Source: Microvirga sp. (lineage in GTDB: Bacteria; Pseudomonadota; Alphaproteobacteria; Rhizobiales; Beijerinckiaceae). From it: a DNA stretch of 64,000 nucleotides. Each line of letters starts with the position of its first letter. Position 1 is the first letter of the stretch. The position numbers and the translations under genes are program-made. Shown in pieces: positions 17,539 through 26,643 of the stretch. The stretch is taken from contig NZ_JACXAB010000013.1 of the NCBI RefSeq assembly GCF_014699075.1, forward strand, positions 40,866-104,865, read 5' to 3'. The notes under the pieces are model-generated. The model was not told the DNA's origin and made no database searches. It was given only the letters and a program-made list of their open reading frames with translations.

Positions 17539-18930
17539 ATGGCCGATACCGATATCGTCTGCATTTCCCCCATCGATGGACGCGAGCTCGTCCGTCGCCC
17601 CATCATGCCCGAGGCCGCCATCGATGCGGCGATCACGTCCGCCCGCGAGGCGCAAGTTGCCTGGCGCAACACCAGCATCGCGGAGCGTACGAGTAGGGTG
17701 TCTGCCTTCCTCGATGCGCTGCTCGCCATGAACCAGGAGGTGGTGCCCGAGATCGCCCAGCAGATGGGCCGGCCCGTACGCTATGGCGGCGAGTTCCGGG
17801 GCGTCGAGGAGCGGGCGCGCTACATGATCTCGATTGCCGAGAAGAGCCTGCAGCCCATCCCGGCCGATGACGAGAAGCCGGGCTTCCGCCGCATGATCAA
17901 GCGCGAGCCGGTGGGGCTCGTGCTGGTGATCGCCCCGTGGAATTACCCGTATCTCACCGCCATCAACACCATCGTGCCGGCACTCATGGCCGGCAATGCG
18001 GTGCTGTTGAAGCATGCATCCCAGACGGTGCTGGCAGGCGAGCGCTTCCAGATGGCCATGGACCGGGCCGGCATGCCGAAGGGCCTGTTCCAGAACATGC
18101 ACCTCTCCCACGATCAGACGAGCCGCATCCTTGGCGGCGGCCTCGTCGATCACTGCAACTTCACCGGCTCCGTTTCCGGCGGGCGCTCCATCGAGCGCGC
18201 GGCGGCGGGATCCTTCACGTCGCTCGGCCTTGAGCTCGGCGGCAAGGATCCGTCTTATGTGCGCGCGGATGCCAATCTCGATCATGCTATCGAGAACCTT
18301 GTGGATGGCGCCTTCTTCAACTCAGGGCAATGCTGCTGCGGCATCGAGCGCATCTATGTGCACGAAAAGCACTACGACCGCTTCGTCGAAGGCGCGGTCG
18401 ACCTCGTGAACAAGTACGTGCTCGGCAATCCACTTGAAGAGGCGACGACGCTCGGACCCATGGCACACCGGCGCTTCGCCGATCTCGTGCGCGGGCAGAA
18501 CGCGGAAGCTGTGGCGAAAGGCGCGAAGGCGCATATCGACACGAAGCGCTTTGCCGCTGACACCGGCAACACCGCTTATATCGCACCGCAGGTGCTCACA
18601 GGCGTGGATCACTCCATGAGCGTCATGCGCGATGAGAGCTTCGGCCCCACCGTCGGCATCATGAAGGTGAATGGGGATGAGGAGGCGATCCGCCTCATGA
18701 ACGACTCGCCCTACGGCCTCTCCGCCGCCATCTGGACCTCCGACGTGGATGCGGCGGAGGCCATCGGCGAGCGCCTAGAGACCGGCACGGTGTTCATGAA
18801 CCGCTGCGATTATCTCGATCCCGCTCTCGCTTGGACCGGCGTGAAAGATACGGGCCGCGGCGCGAGCCTGTCGCGGCTGGCCTACGAGTCGCTCACCCGT
18901 CCGAAATCCTACCACCTCCGCCAGATCTGA
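17539..18930 (+). CDS. Aldehyde dehydrogenase family protein
   Basis: This 463-residue NAD(P)-dependent enzyme has the complete motif set: APWNYPYLTAINTIVPALMAGN (cofactor and Asn), LELGGKDPSYV (catalytic Glu near residue 234), FFNSGQCCCGIERIYVH (nucleophilic Cys within the CCC near residue 267), ESFGPTVGIM and a C-terminal hydrophobic end. In the cluster it would oxidise the aldehyde made by the iron alcohol dehydrogenase downstream. It has a weak ribosome site; no other in-frame start lies upstream before a stop. Confidence 0.93.
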   Translation: MADTDIVCISPIDGRELVRRPIMPEAAIDAAITSAREAQVAWRNTSIAERTSRVSAFLDALLAMNQEVVPEIAQQMGRPVRYGGEFRGVEERARYMISIAEKSLQPIPADDEKPGFRRMIKREPVGLVLVIAPWNYPYLTAINTIVPALMAGNAVLLKHASQTVLAGERFQMAMDRAGMPKGLFQNMHLSHDQTSRILGGGLVDHCNFTGSVSGGRSIERAAAGSFTSLGLELGGKDPSYVRADANLDHAIENLVDGAFFNSGQCCCGIERIYVHEKHYDRFVEGAVDLVNKYVLGNPLEEATTLGPMAHRRFADLVRGQNAEAVAKGAKAHIDTKRFAADTGNTAYIAPQVLTGVDHSMSVMRDESFGPTVGIMKVNGDEEAIRLMNDSPYGLSAAIWTSDVDAAEAIGERLETGTVFMNRCDYLDPALAWTGVKDTGRGASLSRLAYESLTRPKSYHLRQI

Positions 18931-18941
18931 TTGAAAGCACT

Positions 18942-20105
18942 ATGACCATGTCTCCCCGTTCCAACTGGAGCTATCCCACCGCGATCCGCTTCGGCGCAGG
19001 CCGCATTTCAGAATTGGCTGAGGCCTGCAAGTCGGTCGGCATGCAGGCGCCGCTTATCGTGACGGATCCGTTCCTCGTCACGCAGCCGATGACGAAGGCG
19101 GCGCTTGATCAGCTTCTGTCCGCAGGGCTCAAAGCGGCGGTCTTCTCCGACATCAAGCCGAACCCGGTCGAGACGAACGTGTACAAGGGCTTGGAAGCCC
19201 TGAAGGCCGGCAAGCACGATGGCGTTGTCGCCTTCGGCGGCGGCTCGGCGCTCGATGCCGGCAAGGTCATTGCCTTCATGGCGGGCCAGACGCGCCCCAT
19301 GTGGGACTTCGAAGATGTCGGCGACTGGTGGACCCGCGCAGACCCGAACGGCATTCAGCCGATCATCGCCGTGCCGACCACTGCGGGCACGGGCTCGGAA
19401 GTCGGCCGTGCCGGCGTGATCACGCAGGAAGCCACGCACACCAAGAAGGTGATCTTCCATCCGCTGATGATGCCGAAGATCGTGATCTGCGATCCGGAGC
19501 TGACGGTCGGCATGCCGCCCCACATCACGGCGGGCACGGGCCTCGATGCGCTTGCGCATTGCCTCGAGGCTTATTGCGCGCCGGGCTATCACCCATTAGC
19601 CGATGGCATCGCGGTCGAAGGCATCCGCCTCGTGAAAGAATACCTGCCGCGGGCGTACAAGGACGGCAAGGACATCGAGGCTCGTGCGCAGCTGATGTCG
19701 GCGGCCGCTATGGGTGCCACGGCGTTCCAGAAGGGACTTGGCGCCATCCACGCACTCTCGCACCCGACCGGCGCTCTCTACGACACGCATCATGGCCTGA
19801 CCAATGCGGTCTTCATGCCCTACGTGCTGGTCTATAACCGCAAGGCCATCGAGGAGCGGATCGAACGGCTTGCCGCCTATATCGGCCTTGAGCCCTCGTT
19901 CCAGGCTTTCCTCGACTGGATCCTGCAGCTGCGCAAGGATCTCGGCGTACCGCACACACTGGAGGGTCTGAAGGTGGACAGCGCCCGCTTCGACGAGATG
20001 TCCGAGATGGCGCCCAACGATCCCACCGCCGGCGGTAATCCGGTGCCGATCACCAGGGCAAGCGCCCGCAAGCTCTTCGAGGATGCGCTCGCCGGGCGTG
20101 TCTGA
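18942..20105 (+). CDS. Iron-containing alcohol dehydrogenase
   Basis: This 387-residue type III alcohol dehydrogenase begins NWSYPTAIRFGAGRI. NAD-binding GGGSALDAGKVIA lies near residue 95. Metal ligands are in HCLEAYCAPGYHPLADGIA and GAIHALSHPTGALYDTHHG. The start is ATG at 18942, 11 nt after the aldehyde dehydrogenase stop; ATG at 18948 is also possible. It likely oxidises the hydroxyl group of the substrate, for example gamma-glutamylethanolamide (inference), before the dehydrogenase step. Confidence 0.93.
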   Translation: MTMSPRSNWSYPTAIRFGAGRISELAEACKSVGMQAPLIVTDPFLVTQPMTKAALDQLLSAGLKAAVFSDIKPNPVETNVYKGLEALKAGKHDGVVAFGGGSALDAGKVIAFMAGQTRPMWDFEDVGDWWTRADPNGIQPIIAVPTTAGTGSEVGRAGVITQEATHTKKVIFHPLMMPKIVICDPELTVGMPPHITAGTGLDALAHCLEAYCAPGYHPLADGIAVEGIRLVKEYLPRAYKDGKDIEARAQLMSAAAMGATAFQKGLGAIHALSHPTGALYDTHHGLTNAVFMPYVLVYNRKAIEERIERLAAYIGLEPSFQAFLDWILQLRKDLGVPHTLEGLKVDSARFDEMSEMAPNDPTAGGNPVPITRASARKLFEDALAGRV

Positions 20106-20125
20106 GTTCAAATAGGACGCAAAAG

Positions 20126-20163
20126 AAAGGCACCGCTGAGCAGCAGCGGTGCCTTTTGTTTTG
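20126..20163. terminator. Bidirectional rho-independent terminator
   Basis: The 13-nt arms 20126-20138 and 20144-20156 pair perfectly around an AGCAG loop. T-rich tracts follow on both strands. It lies between the converging alcohol dehydrogenase and flavin reductase genes and should stop both. Confidence 0.88.
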
Positions 20164-20178
20164 ATTGGGCTGTGTGCC

Positions 20179-20775
20179 TTAAGCAGCAGCCTTCATAGGA
20201 GTTTTACGATCAGCCCTGAGTGCCTTGAGGGCTTCCGTCCAGCGCAGGAGTTCATCGAGCATGGTTGCTGCCGACGTCCTGTAGATGTCCTGGGGCTTGA
20301 GCTTGCCGTTCTCGTCCAGGTTTTGGAACACCATCGGCATCGGCACGCCTTCCGGGATCGGCATCATCTTCAGGGTCGTGACGATCTGCTTGGCCACCTG
20401 GACCGAACGCAAGCCGCCGGAGATGCCGCCATAGCTCACGAAGCCGGCAGGGGCATAGTTCCATTCGCGCGACAGGTAATTCAGTGCGTTCACCAGCGCC
20501 GGCGGCGGAGCGTAGTTGTACTCGGGCGTGACGAACACGAAGGCATCCGCTGCGGACACGCTCTCGGCCCAGGCCTTGGTATGGGCATAGTGATAGTTCT
20601 GCTTCATCGGGTGCTCGGGCTCGTCGAAGAGCGGCAGGTTGAACTCCGCGAGGTCCACCAGCACAGGCTCGAACTTGCCATGCTCGGCGGCGTATTCGCT
20701 GAACCACTGGGCGATGCTCGGGCCGACTCGGCCGGGGCGGGTGCTGGCGATGATGATGTGAAGCTTGGGCTTCAT
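20179..20775 (-). CDS. NADPH-dependent FMN reductase family protein
   Basis: This 198-residue flavodoxin-like protein begins HIIIASTRPGRVGPSIAQW (phosphate loop) and has FVTPEYNYAPPPALVNALNYLSREW, the FMN/PEYN signature. It reduces flavin, quinone or azo compounds with NAD(P)H. The start at 20775 follows AAGGA by about 6 nt; an upstream in-frame ATG has no such site. It is divergent from the HxlR regulator, a layout used for redox-stress flavoreductases. Confidence 0.9.
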   Translation of the reverse strand: MKPKLHIIIASTRPGRVGPSIAQWFSEYAAEHGKFEPVLVDLAEFNLPLFDEPEHPMKQNYHYAHTKAWAESVSAADAFVFVTPEYNYAPPPALVNALNYLSREWNYAPAGFVSYGGISGGLRSVQVAKQIVTTLKMMPIPEGVPMPMVFQNLDENGKLKPQDIYRTSAATMLDELLRWTEALKALRADRKTPMKAAA

Positions 20776-20825
20776 GGAGCGTCCTTCATTTGCAATCGGA
20801 GGCGGGAGCACCTAAGTTCCCTTTT

Positions 20826-20848
20826 GTTACCGAGGCTCATTAAGTAAC
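20826..20848. promoter_or_regulatory. Putative HxlR operator
   Basis: GTTAC (20826-20830) and GTAAC (20844-20848) are inverted repeats 13 nt apart, in the 103-bp gap between the divergent flavin reductase and hxlR-type genes. The spacing suits a dimeric winged-helix repressor. Confidence 0.45.
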
Positions 20849-20878
20849 TTCCGCAGCCTTTCGCAAGGAGGCACTTTC

Positions 20879-21280
20879 ATGTCACCCAGTCACATCCATG
20901 TGCCCACCGATTGCCGGACCGTGACGGAGATCCTGTCGCGGGTCGGCGATAAATGGAGTGTCCAGGTGGTGGTCCAGATGGGTGAAGGGCCCAAGAGATT
21001 CAACGAGTTACGCCGAGCCGTAACCGGGATATCCCAACGGATGCTGACCTTGACGTTGCGTGGGCTGGAGCGAGACGGGCTCGTCACGCGCACCGTCTAC
21101 CCGACCATTCCTCCCCGGGTGGATTACCAGCTCACAGGGCTGGGTTGCTCCCTGCTCAAGACTGTGAGGGGCCTAGGCGATTGGGCGATCCAGAATCGAG
21201 ACGAAATCTTGGCTGCCCGGCAACGCTTCGATGCGGGAGGTGACGAGGAGCTTGAACGGGAGCGGTCCGACGCAGCTTAA
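20879..21280 (+). CDS. HxlR-family winged-helix transcriptional regulator
   Basis: This 133-residue protein has the HxlR pattern: a cysteine at residue 12 (HVPTDCRTVTEIL), DKWSVQVVVQMGEGPKRFNELRR, ISQRMLTLTLRGLERDGLV and a wing. YodB/HypR-like relatives sense quinones or disulfide stress with one N-terminal Cys, so C12 is a candidate redox switch. The start follows AAGGAGG. It is divergent from the flavin reductase, its likely target. Confidence 0.9.
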   Translation: MSPSHIHVPTDCRTVTEILSRVGDKWSVQVVVQMGEGPKRFNELRRAVTGISQRMLTLTLRGLERDGLVTRTVYPTIPPRVDYQLTGLGCSLLKTVRGLGDWAIQNRDEILAARQRFDAGGDEELERERSDAA

Positions 21281-21283
21281 GCC

Positions 21284-21943
21284 TCAAGCGGCGAGCCTGC
21301 GCTCCAGAACCTCCCAGAGAGCGTGGTCGCGGAAGGTCTCGATCGTCCTGTCTGCCCCGACCTTGGTGAGTTCAGCGGCGCTCAAACCCGTCAGGACGCC
21401 GAAGGAGAACAGTCCCGCCGCCTTGGCCGCCTTCATGCCCGAGGGTGAATCCTCGAAAGCGATGGCTTCCTCAGCACGGATGCCCAGCCGCTCGATGGCC
21501 GTGAGGTAGGGCAGGGGATCGGGCTTGCCGCGCTCGACCTGATCGATGGTAATCTTGACCTCGAAACGGTCGGTAATGCCGAGAATATCGAGGATATGAG
21601 TCGCGTTCAGCAGGGGAGCATTGGTGACCAGGGCAAGCCTGATGCCGCGGGCATCCGCCCAGTCGAACAGCTCGAGCAGCCCCTCCAGAGGCTTGAGCTC
21701 GAGCGCGAGGCGCCGGAAGGCGGCTTCCTTGCGCTCCGCATAGACCTCATGCTCCTCGACCGGCAGGTGAGGCAGGAGTGCGGCGAAGATCGACTCGTTG
21801 GTGTGGCCGATGATCGACGTGCGATACAGGTCCTCGCTGATCACGATGCCCTGAGGGCCCAGGGTATGGGCGAAGGCTTCCAAGTGGGCCGGATCGCTGT
21901 GCACCAAGGTGCCGTCCATATCGAAGATCAAGGCTTTGAGCAT
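21284..21943 (-). CDS. HAD-superfamily phosphatase (beta-phosphoglucomutase/sugar-phosphatase type)
   Basis: This 219-residue protein has LIFDMDGTLVHSD (nucleophile and acid Asp near residues 8 and 10), LVTNAP (motif II), GKPDPLPYL with motif III Lys, and IAFEDSPSGMKAA (motif IV acids). The cap domain is of the alpha-helical C1 kind used by sugar-phosphate phosphatases. It is the last gene of the minus-strand importer cluster, 122 nt after the ATPase. Dephosphorylation of imported hexose phosphate is a reasonable role. Confidence 0.88.
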   Translation of the reverse strand: MLKALIFDMDGTLVHSDPAHLEAFAHTLGPQGIVISEDLYRTSIIGHTNESIFAALLPHLPVEEHEVYAERKEAAFRRLALELKPLEGLLELFDWADARGIRLALVTNAPLLNATHILDILGITDRFEVKITIDQVERGKPDPLPYLTAIERLGIRAEEAIAFEDSPSGMKAAKAAGLFSFGVLTGLSAAELTKVGADRTIETFRDHALWEVLERRLAA

Positions 21944-22065
21944 CACGTCGTCTCTAGAATGTCTTGGCTAACGGCGAAGGACATAAACCCTCGCGCCCTG
22001 GAATGCACCCCACTGGAGTTGCAACCCTGCTCTCATATTTCCGATGAAGATGCGTTTTAGCGTCT

Positions 22066-23178
22066 TCAAGCATCCGGAATGATGGCGACGCCGCGCTGGG
22101 TGGCGAAGGAGATCGACACCGGAGTGCCGGGGGCAATGGCCTCCTTTCGGCCGTACTGGACCACGAACAGGTTCCCGATCGGACTCTCCACGTCGTATTC
22201 CATCTGCGTGCCGAGATAGGATGTCTTGCGCACCGTGCCGGCCAAGGCTCCCGCCTGCACGGTCTCGTCGAGGAAAATGGCATCGGGCCGGGCAGCCAGC
22301 TTCACGGGACCCTGACCGGCGCCGCGATGGGGGAGCTGGAGATTAAGACCGCCGATCTTCACCTGCGCTATCGGGCCAGCGATGCTTGCAACATCTCCGG
22401 TGATGATGTTGGCGTCACCGATGAAGTCGGCAACGAACAGGTTCGCCGGCTCCTCATAGAGCTCGTGCGGCGTACCGGTCTGGGCGATACGGGCGTTCGA
22501 CATGACGATGATGTGGTCGGAGACCGCCAGCGCCTCCTCCTGGTCATGTGTCACATAGGCCACGGTGAGATTGAGGTTCTGCTGCAGCTCGCGGATGTCC
22601 TCGCGAACGCGACGACGCAGCTTGGCGTCGAGGTTCGACAAGGGTTCGTCGAAGAGCAGGACCTGCGGCTCCAGCACGAGCGCCCGCGCGACCGCCACAC
22701 GCTGCTGCTGCCCGCCGGAGAGTTCCGATGGAGCGCGCTTCTCAAGGCCCTTGAGGCCAATGATGTCGAGCTTCTCCATCGCCATCGCATAGGCGTCCTT
22801 CTTCGGCACACCCTGCACGGTTGGGCCATAGGCCACGTTCTCCAGCACCGACATGTGCGGGAAGAGCGCGTAGGACTGGAACACCATGCTCACGTCCCGG
22901 TCGGCGGCGGACAGGTTCGTCACATCACGGTCGCCGATCAGGATCTGGCCCTCGCTGGCCATCTCCAACCCGGCGATCATGCGCAAGGTCGTGGTCTTGC
23001 CGCAGCCCGAGGGGCCGAGCAGGGTGACGAGCTGGCCCGGCGCGATGGTGAAGGAGACATTGTCCACGGCCGTGACGGTGCCATAGCGCTTTGTCACGTT
23101 GCGGAATTCCACGGATGCTGCCTGCTTCTTGGATGCAGCGGGGCGGGAGAGGGAATGGACGGGAGATATCTTGTTCAT
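22066..23178 (-). CDS. ABC transporter ATP-binding protein (AfuC/FbpC/PotA type)
   Basis: This 370-residue importer ATPase has Walker A GPSGCGKTTTLR, Q-loop MVFQSYALFPHMSV, signature LSGGQQQRVAVARAL, Walker B VLLFDEPLSNLD and switch His in YVTHDQEEAL. A C-terminal TOBE domain runs from about residue 280. The start at 23178 overlaps the permease stop (ATGA); a longer in-frame opening to 23604 lies wholly over the permease gene and is rejected. The substrate is set by the partner binding protein. Confidence 0.93.
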   Translation of the reverse strand: MNKISPVHSLSRPAASKKQAASVEFRNVTKRYGTVTAVDNVSFTIAPGQLVTLLGPSGCGKTTTLRMIAGLEMASEGQILIGDRDVTNLSAADRDVSMVFQSYALFPHMSVLENVAYGPTVQGVPKKDAYAMAMEKLDIIGLKGLEKRAPSELSGGQQQRVAVARALVLEPQVLLFDEPLSNLDAKLRRRVREDIRELQQNLNLTVAYVTHDQEEALAVSDHIIVMSNARIAQTGTPHELYEEPANLFVADFIGDANIITGDVASIAGPIAQVKIGGLNLQLPHRGAGQGPVKLAARPDAIFLDETVQAGALAGTVRKTSYLGTQMEYDVESPIGNLFVVQYGRKEAIAPGTPVSISFATQRGVAIIPDA

Positions 23179-25364
23179 GGAACCGCCTGCACGGCAATGG
23201 GGGAGGGGGCGGCGCTCGCGCTGCGGCGCCCGAGGCGCCGCTCGCCGACCATGAGCTGGATCGCCACGATGGCAAGCAGCATGACGAGGATGAGCGCAGT
23301 GGAATAGGCAATGGCAAGGCCGAACTCGCCCGCCTCGACGCGGCCGACGATATAGGTCGTCGCCATGTTGTACTCGGCGGTGACGAGGAAGATCACGGCG
23401 CTGACCGCCGTCATGGCGCGCACGAAGGAATAGACTAGCGAGGCGACAATGGCCGGCCGCAGCAGCGGCAGCACCACACGGCGCATGGTGGTGGCCGAGC
23501 GGGCCCCTAAGGTGAGGGAAGCCTCGTCGAGGCTCTTGTCGATCTGGCTCAAGGTGGCGATGCCGGAGCGTACGCCCACGGGCATGTTGCGGAATACGAA
23601 GCACATCACGAGGATGAAGCCCGTTCCGGTGATCTCAATGGGCGGCACGTTGAAGGCCAGAATGTACGACACACCCACGACGGTGCCGGGAATGGCGAAG
23701 CTCAAGAGTGTGCCGAACTCGAAGGCACGCTGGCCGGAGAAACGCTGGCGCGTGAGGAGATAGGCCGTGAGAAGGCCGATGGCCGCGGTGAGCGGCGCCG
23801 AGAGAGCTGCCACTTTCACGGTGGCGAAGAACGAGTTCCAGGCCGAGCCCGAGAAGTAGAGTCCCCAATCGGCGCGTTCGACACGGAAGGCGGTGAGGAA
23901 GTGCTCGAAAGTCGGCGTGTAGTCACGGCCCATGGAGCGGACAAAGGCGCCCACGACGATGATGGCATAGACGGCAAGGGTGAAGATCGCCCAGGGAATA
24001 GCCGTGAGATAAGAGGCCATCGCCACGCGGCGCGGCAGCGGCAGTGGAATGCCTGAATCGCCCTTGCCGGTCACTGTGGTGTAAACCTTCTTGCCGAGCC
24101 AGGCGTGCTGCATCCAGAAGGCCCCGAGCGTGAAGGCGAGCAGGATGATGGAGAGCACTGCAGCGCGGCCCTGATCCTGTTGCGCGCCCACGACCGCGAA
24201 GAAGATCTTGGTGGAGAGCACCTCGTAATTGCCCGCGAGCACCAGCGGATTGCCGAAATCGGCAAGGCTCTCGACGAAGCCGAGCAGGAATGCATTGGCG
24301 AGGCCCGGGCGCATGAGCGGCAGCGTCACGGTCCAGAACGTCGTCCAGCTCTTGGCGCGCAGGGTCTGGGAGGCTTCCTCCAGGGTCGGGCTGATGCCCT
24401 GAACGACACCGATGAGAACCAGGAAGGCGATGGGCGTAAACGCCAGGAGCTGGGCGATGAACACGCCGGGAAGGCCGTAGATCCAGCGCGAGCGTGGGAC
24501 GCCAAACCATTCCCAGAGAAGGTTCGACAGGGCACCCGAGCGGCCGAAGAGCAGGATCAGGGCAAGGCCGATCACGAAGGGCGGTGTGATGATGGGCAGG
24601 ACGCTCATCACGCGCAGGAGCTTCTTGTAGCGGAACTCCGTGCGCGTCGCGATGAGCGCGAAGGCGAGGCCGAGCGCCGTGGTGCCGAAGGCGACGAGCA
24701 GACCGAGGAACAGGGTGTTCCAGGCCACGCCGCAGCGCAGGTCGCTTGTCAGGCAGTCGAGACCCCAGATCGATTTGTCCATGAACTTGGCCACGAACGC
24801 GGACGGCGCGAAGTTTCCGCTGTTATCGGCGAACGCGCTCGCCAGGATCGTGGAGACCGGGAAGAAGACGAACACGAGGATGAGCGCGACGACAATGCCG
24901 ATGGACGAAGTGACGAAGGCATCGCCGCGGCACCAGCCGCGTGCCGCAAGGCCGTGGCACAGAATGATGAGGAACGCGGCCGCGGTGAGGGCTGCACCAT
25001 AGCCCATGCCGGCTTGGCTCGGACCCGGCTCACCGAACAGGCTCCTCAAAGCGTCGAACGTCCAGCCATTGAGGCCGATGCTGAAGCCCTGAACGACGAT
25101 GAGAGCAAGACCGAGAAGCCCCGATGCGACGAGCCAGGTGCCCTTCTGTTGGATCGAGGGCCTGACAACAGGAACCAAGGCCATGCCGAGCGGCACAAGG
25201 ATCGGCAGAAGCCACCAGGCGCCGCGAATACCGTGAATGAGCGCTGATCCGCTGACGAAGTAATCGGCGAGATTGGGAGAGGCGGAGCGCTCGAAACCAT
25301 ACCAGGGCAGGAGGACAAACCCGACCCAGCTCAGAACGATCCAGCCAAGGGTTGCCCGTGACAT
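23175..25364 (-). CDS. ABC transporter permease, two fused inner-membrane domains
   Basis: This 729-residue protein has two BPD_transp_1 units in one chain. The first EAA loop is near ISPTLEEASQTLRAKSWTTFWTV and the second near IDKSLDEASLTLGARSATTMR. About 12-14 membrane helices are evident. Fused permeases of this size occur in the FbpB/AfuB group. It lies between the binding protein and the ATPase and is transcribed with both. Confidence 0.92.
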   Translation of the reverse strand: MSRATLGWIVLSWVGFVLLPWYGFERSASPNLADYFVSGSALIHGIRGAWWLLPILVPLGMALVPVVRPSIQQKGTWLVASGLLGLALIVVQGFSIGLNGWTFDALRSLFGEPGPSQAGMGYGAALTAAAFLIILCHGLAARGWCRGDAFVTSSIGIVVALILVFVFFPVSTILASAFADNSGNFAPSAFVAKFMDKSIWGLDCLTSDLRCGVAWNTLFLGLLVAFGTTALGLAFALIATRTEFRYKKLLRVMSVLPIITPPFVIGLALILLFGRSGALSNLLWEWFGVPRSRWIYGLPGVFIAQLLAFTPIAFLVLIGVVQGISPTLEEASQTLRAKSWTTFWTVTLPLMRPGLANAFLLGFVESLADFGNPLVLAGNYEVLSTKIFFAVVGAQQDQGRAAVLSIILLAFTLGAFWMQHAWLGKKVYTTVTGKGDSGIPLPLPRRVAMASYLTAIPWAIFTLAVYAIIVVGAFVRSMGRDYTPTFEHFLTAFRVERADWGLYFSGSAWNSFFATVKVAALSAPLTAAIGLLTAYLLTRQRFSGQRAFEFGTLLSFAIPGTVVGVSYILAFNVPPIEITGTGFILVMCFVFRNMPVGVRSGIATLSQIDKSLDEASLTLGARSATTMRRVVLPLLRPAIVASLVYSFVRAMTAVSAVIFLVTAEYNMATTYIVGRVEAGEFGLAIAYSTALILVMLLAIVAIQLMVGERRLGRRSASAAPSPIAVQAVP

Positions 25365-25472
25365 CTTTGAATTCCCGCCTCACGGCCGGTGCGAGGACCG
25401 GCCAGCCAACAATCTAATGAAGATTGCCTTCGGCGAGGCGGCACACGCCTCGCCGAAGGCATTGCAGACTGA

Positions 25473-26519
25473 CTATTTCGGCAGGTTCTTGACCTCGTTG
25501 TCCCACTTGGACAGGAGGCGCCTGCGCTCGTCGGACGATCCATACTTCGCGAAGTCGAAATTGATCAGCTTGATGTCGGTGAGCTTCGGAGCCTGCGGGG
25601 GAATAGGCGTGCTCTTGTTCGACGGCACCTGATACGACTTGGCGTCGGCGCCGAGCTTCTGCGCATCGGCGGTCAGGGCCCAGTCGTAGAACTTCTTGGC
25701 GCTGTCCATGTTCTTGGCGCCCTTGATGATCGACATGGAGCCGATCTCATACCCGGTGCCTTCGCAAGGAGCCACGACCTTTACCGGAGCCTTGTCGACA
25801 ACCATCGTCACCATGTCGTGCATGAAGGTGATGCCGACTGTGGTCTCGCCCAGGGCCGTCGCCTTGGCCGGGGCAGCGCCCGACTTGGTATACTGGTTGA
25901 TGTTCTTGTGCAGGGCCTTGAGATACTCGAAGCCTTTGTCCTCGCCCATGATCTGGATGATGGTGGCGAGAAGCGTGTAGGCCGTGCCGGAGGAGTTGGG
26001 GTCGGCGACCTGCACTTCGTCCTTCAACTCGGCCTTGAGCAGATCGGCCCAGCATTTCGGCTCGCCGATATTGTTCGCCTTGGCCTGATCGGTGTTGTAG
26101 CCGAAGCCGAGCGCGCCCGAATAGATCCCGACGGTGCGCTGCTTGGACTGATCCCACTGGCGAACCGCCCAATCCTGCAATTCGGTCATCTTCGGCGACT
26201 TGTAGGCTTCCGTCAGGCCTTCCTCGGCCGCCTGCATGTGAGGGTCGCCCGTGCCACCCCACCAGATGTCGGCGCGGGGGTTTTGCGACTCTGCCTTGAC
26301 CTGGGCATAGATCTCACCGGAGCTCTTGCGGGTCATGGAAACCTTGATCCCGGTCTCGCGCTCGAACGCGGTGGTCATGGCGCGGCACCATTCCTCCTGC
26401 ACGGCGCAGTACATGACCAGAGCGCCCTGCGCCTGGACTGCGCCCGCGGACATGAACGACATGGCCGTCATGGTGCCTGCCAGCATCGTCGCCGCAGCGA
26501 AAGTCTTCTTGAGTTCCAT
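25473..26519 (-). CDS. ABC transporter periplasmic binding protein, AfuA/FbpA family (probable sugar-phosphate binder)
   Basis: This 348-residue protein has a signal peptide ending near SAGAVQAQ (cleavage about residue 30). MYCAVQEEWCRAMTTAFERETGIKV is the type of start seen in Fe3+/phosphonate/phosphosugar binders. His234, Asp235 and Glu258 (H and D in FMHDMV, E in GTGYEIG) sit with the spacing of the His/Asp/Glu set recalled from AfuA, the hexose-phosphate binder. The start at 26519 follows GGAGGA. Phosphatase genes on both sides support a phosphorylated substrate over iron. Confidence 0.85.
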   Translation of the reverse strand: MELKKTFAAATMLAGTMTAMSFMSAGAVQAQGALVMYCAVQEEWCRAMTTAFERETGIKVSMTRKSSGEIYAQVKAESQNPRADIWWGGTGDPHMQAAEEGLTEAYKSPKMTELQDWAVRQWDQSKQRTVGIYSGALGFGYNTDQAKANNIGEPKCWADLLKAELKDEVQVADPNSSGTAYTLLATIIQIMGEDKGFEYLKALHKNINQYTKSGAAPAKATALGETTVGITFMHDMVTMVVDKAPVKVVAPCEGTGYEIGSMSIIKGAKNMDSAKKFYDWALTADAQKLGADAKSYQVPSNKSTPIPPQAPKLTDIKLINFDFAKYGSSDERRRLLSKWDNEVKNLPK

Positions 26520-26643
26520 TCTATCCTCCCGTGTTGACGTTTTTATCATTGTTTCTTGGCCGGCTAAGCTCTCCCCAATGCAGCGGTGGGTCAAGAGCCT
26601 TGCCGATCATTCAAATGTGAATCTTTAGAATAACATGCCTGGC

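Noticed and set aside
22046..22067. Terminator hairpin between the importer ATPase and HAD genes
   Set aside because: The 8-bp stem GAAGATGC/GCGTCTTC overlaps the ATPase stop and lacks a T tract; treated as chance.
23179..23604. N-terminal extension of the importer ATPase gene
   Set aside because: It overlaps the permease in another frame; the family start and ATGA coupling place the start at 23178.
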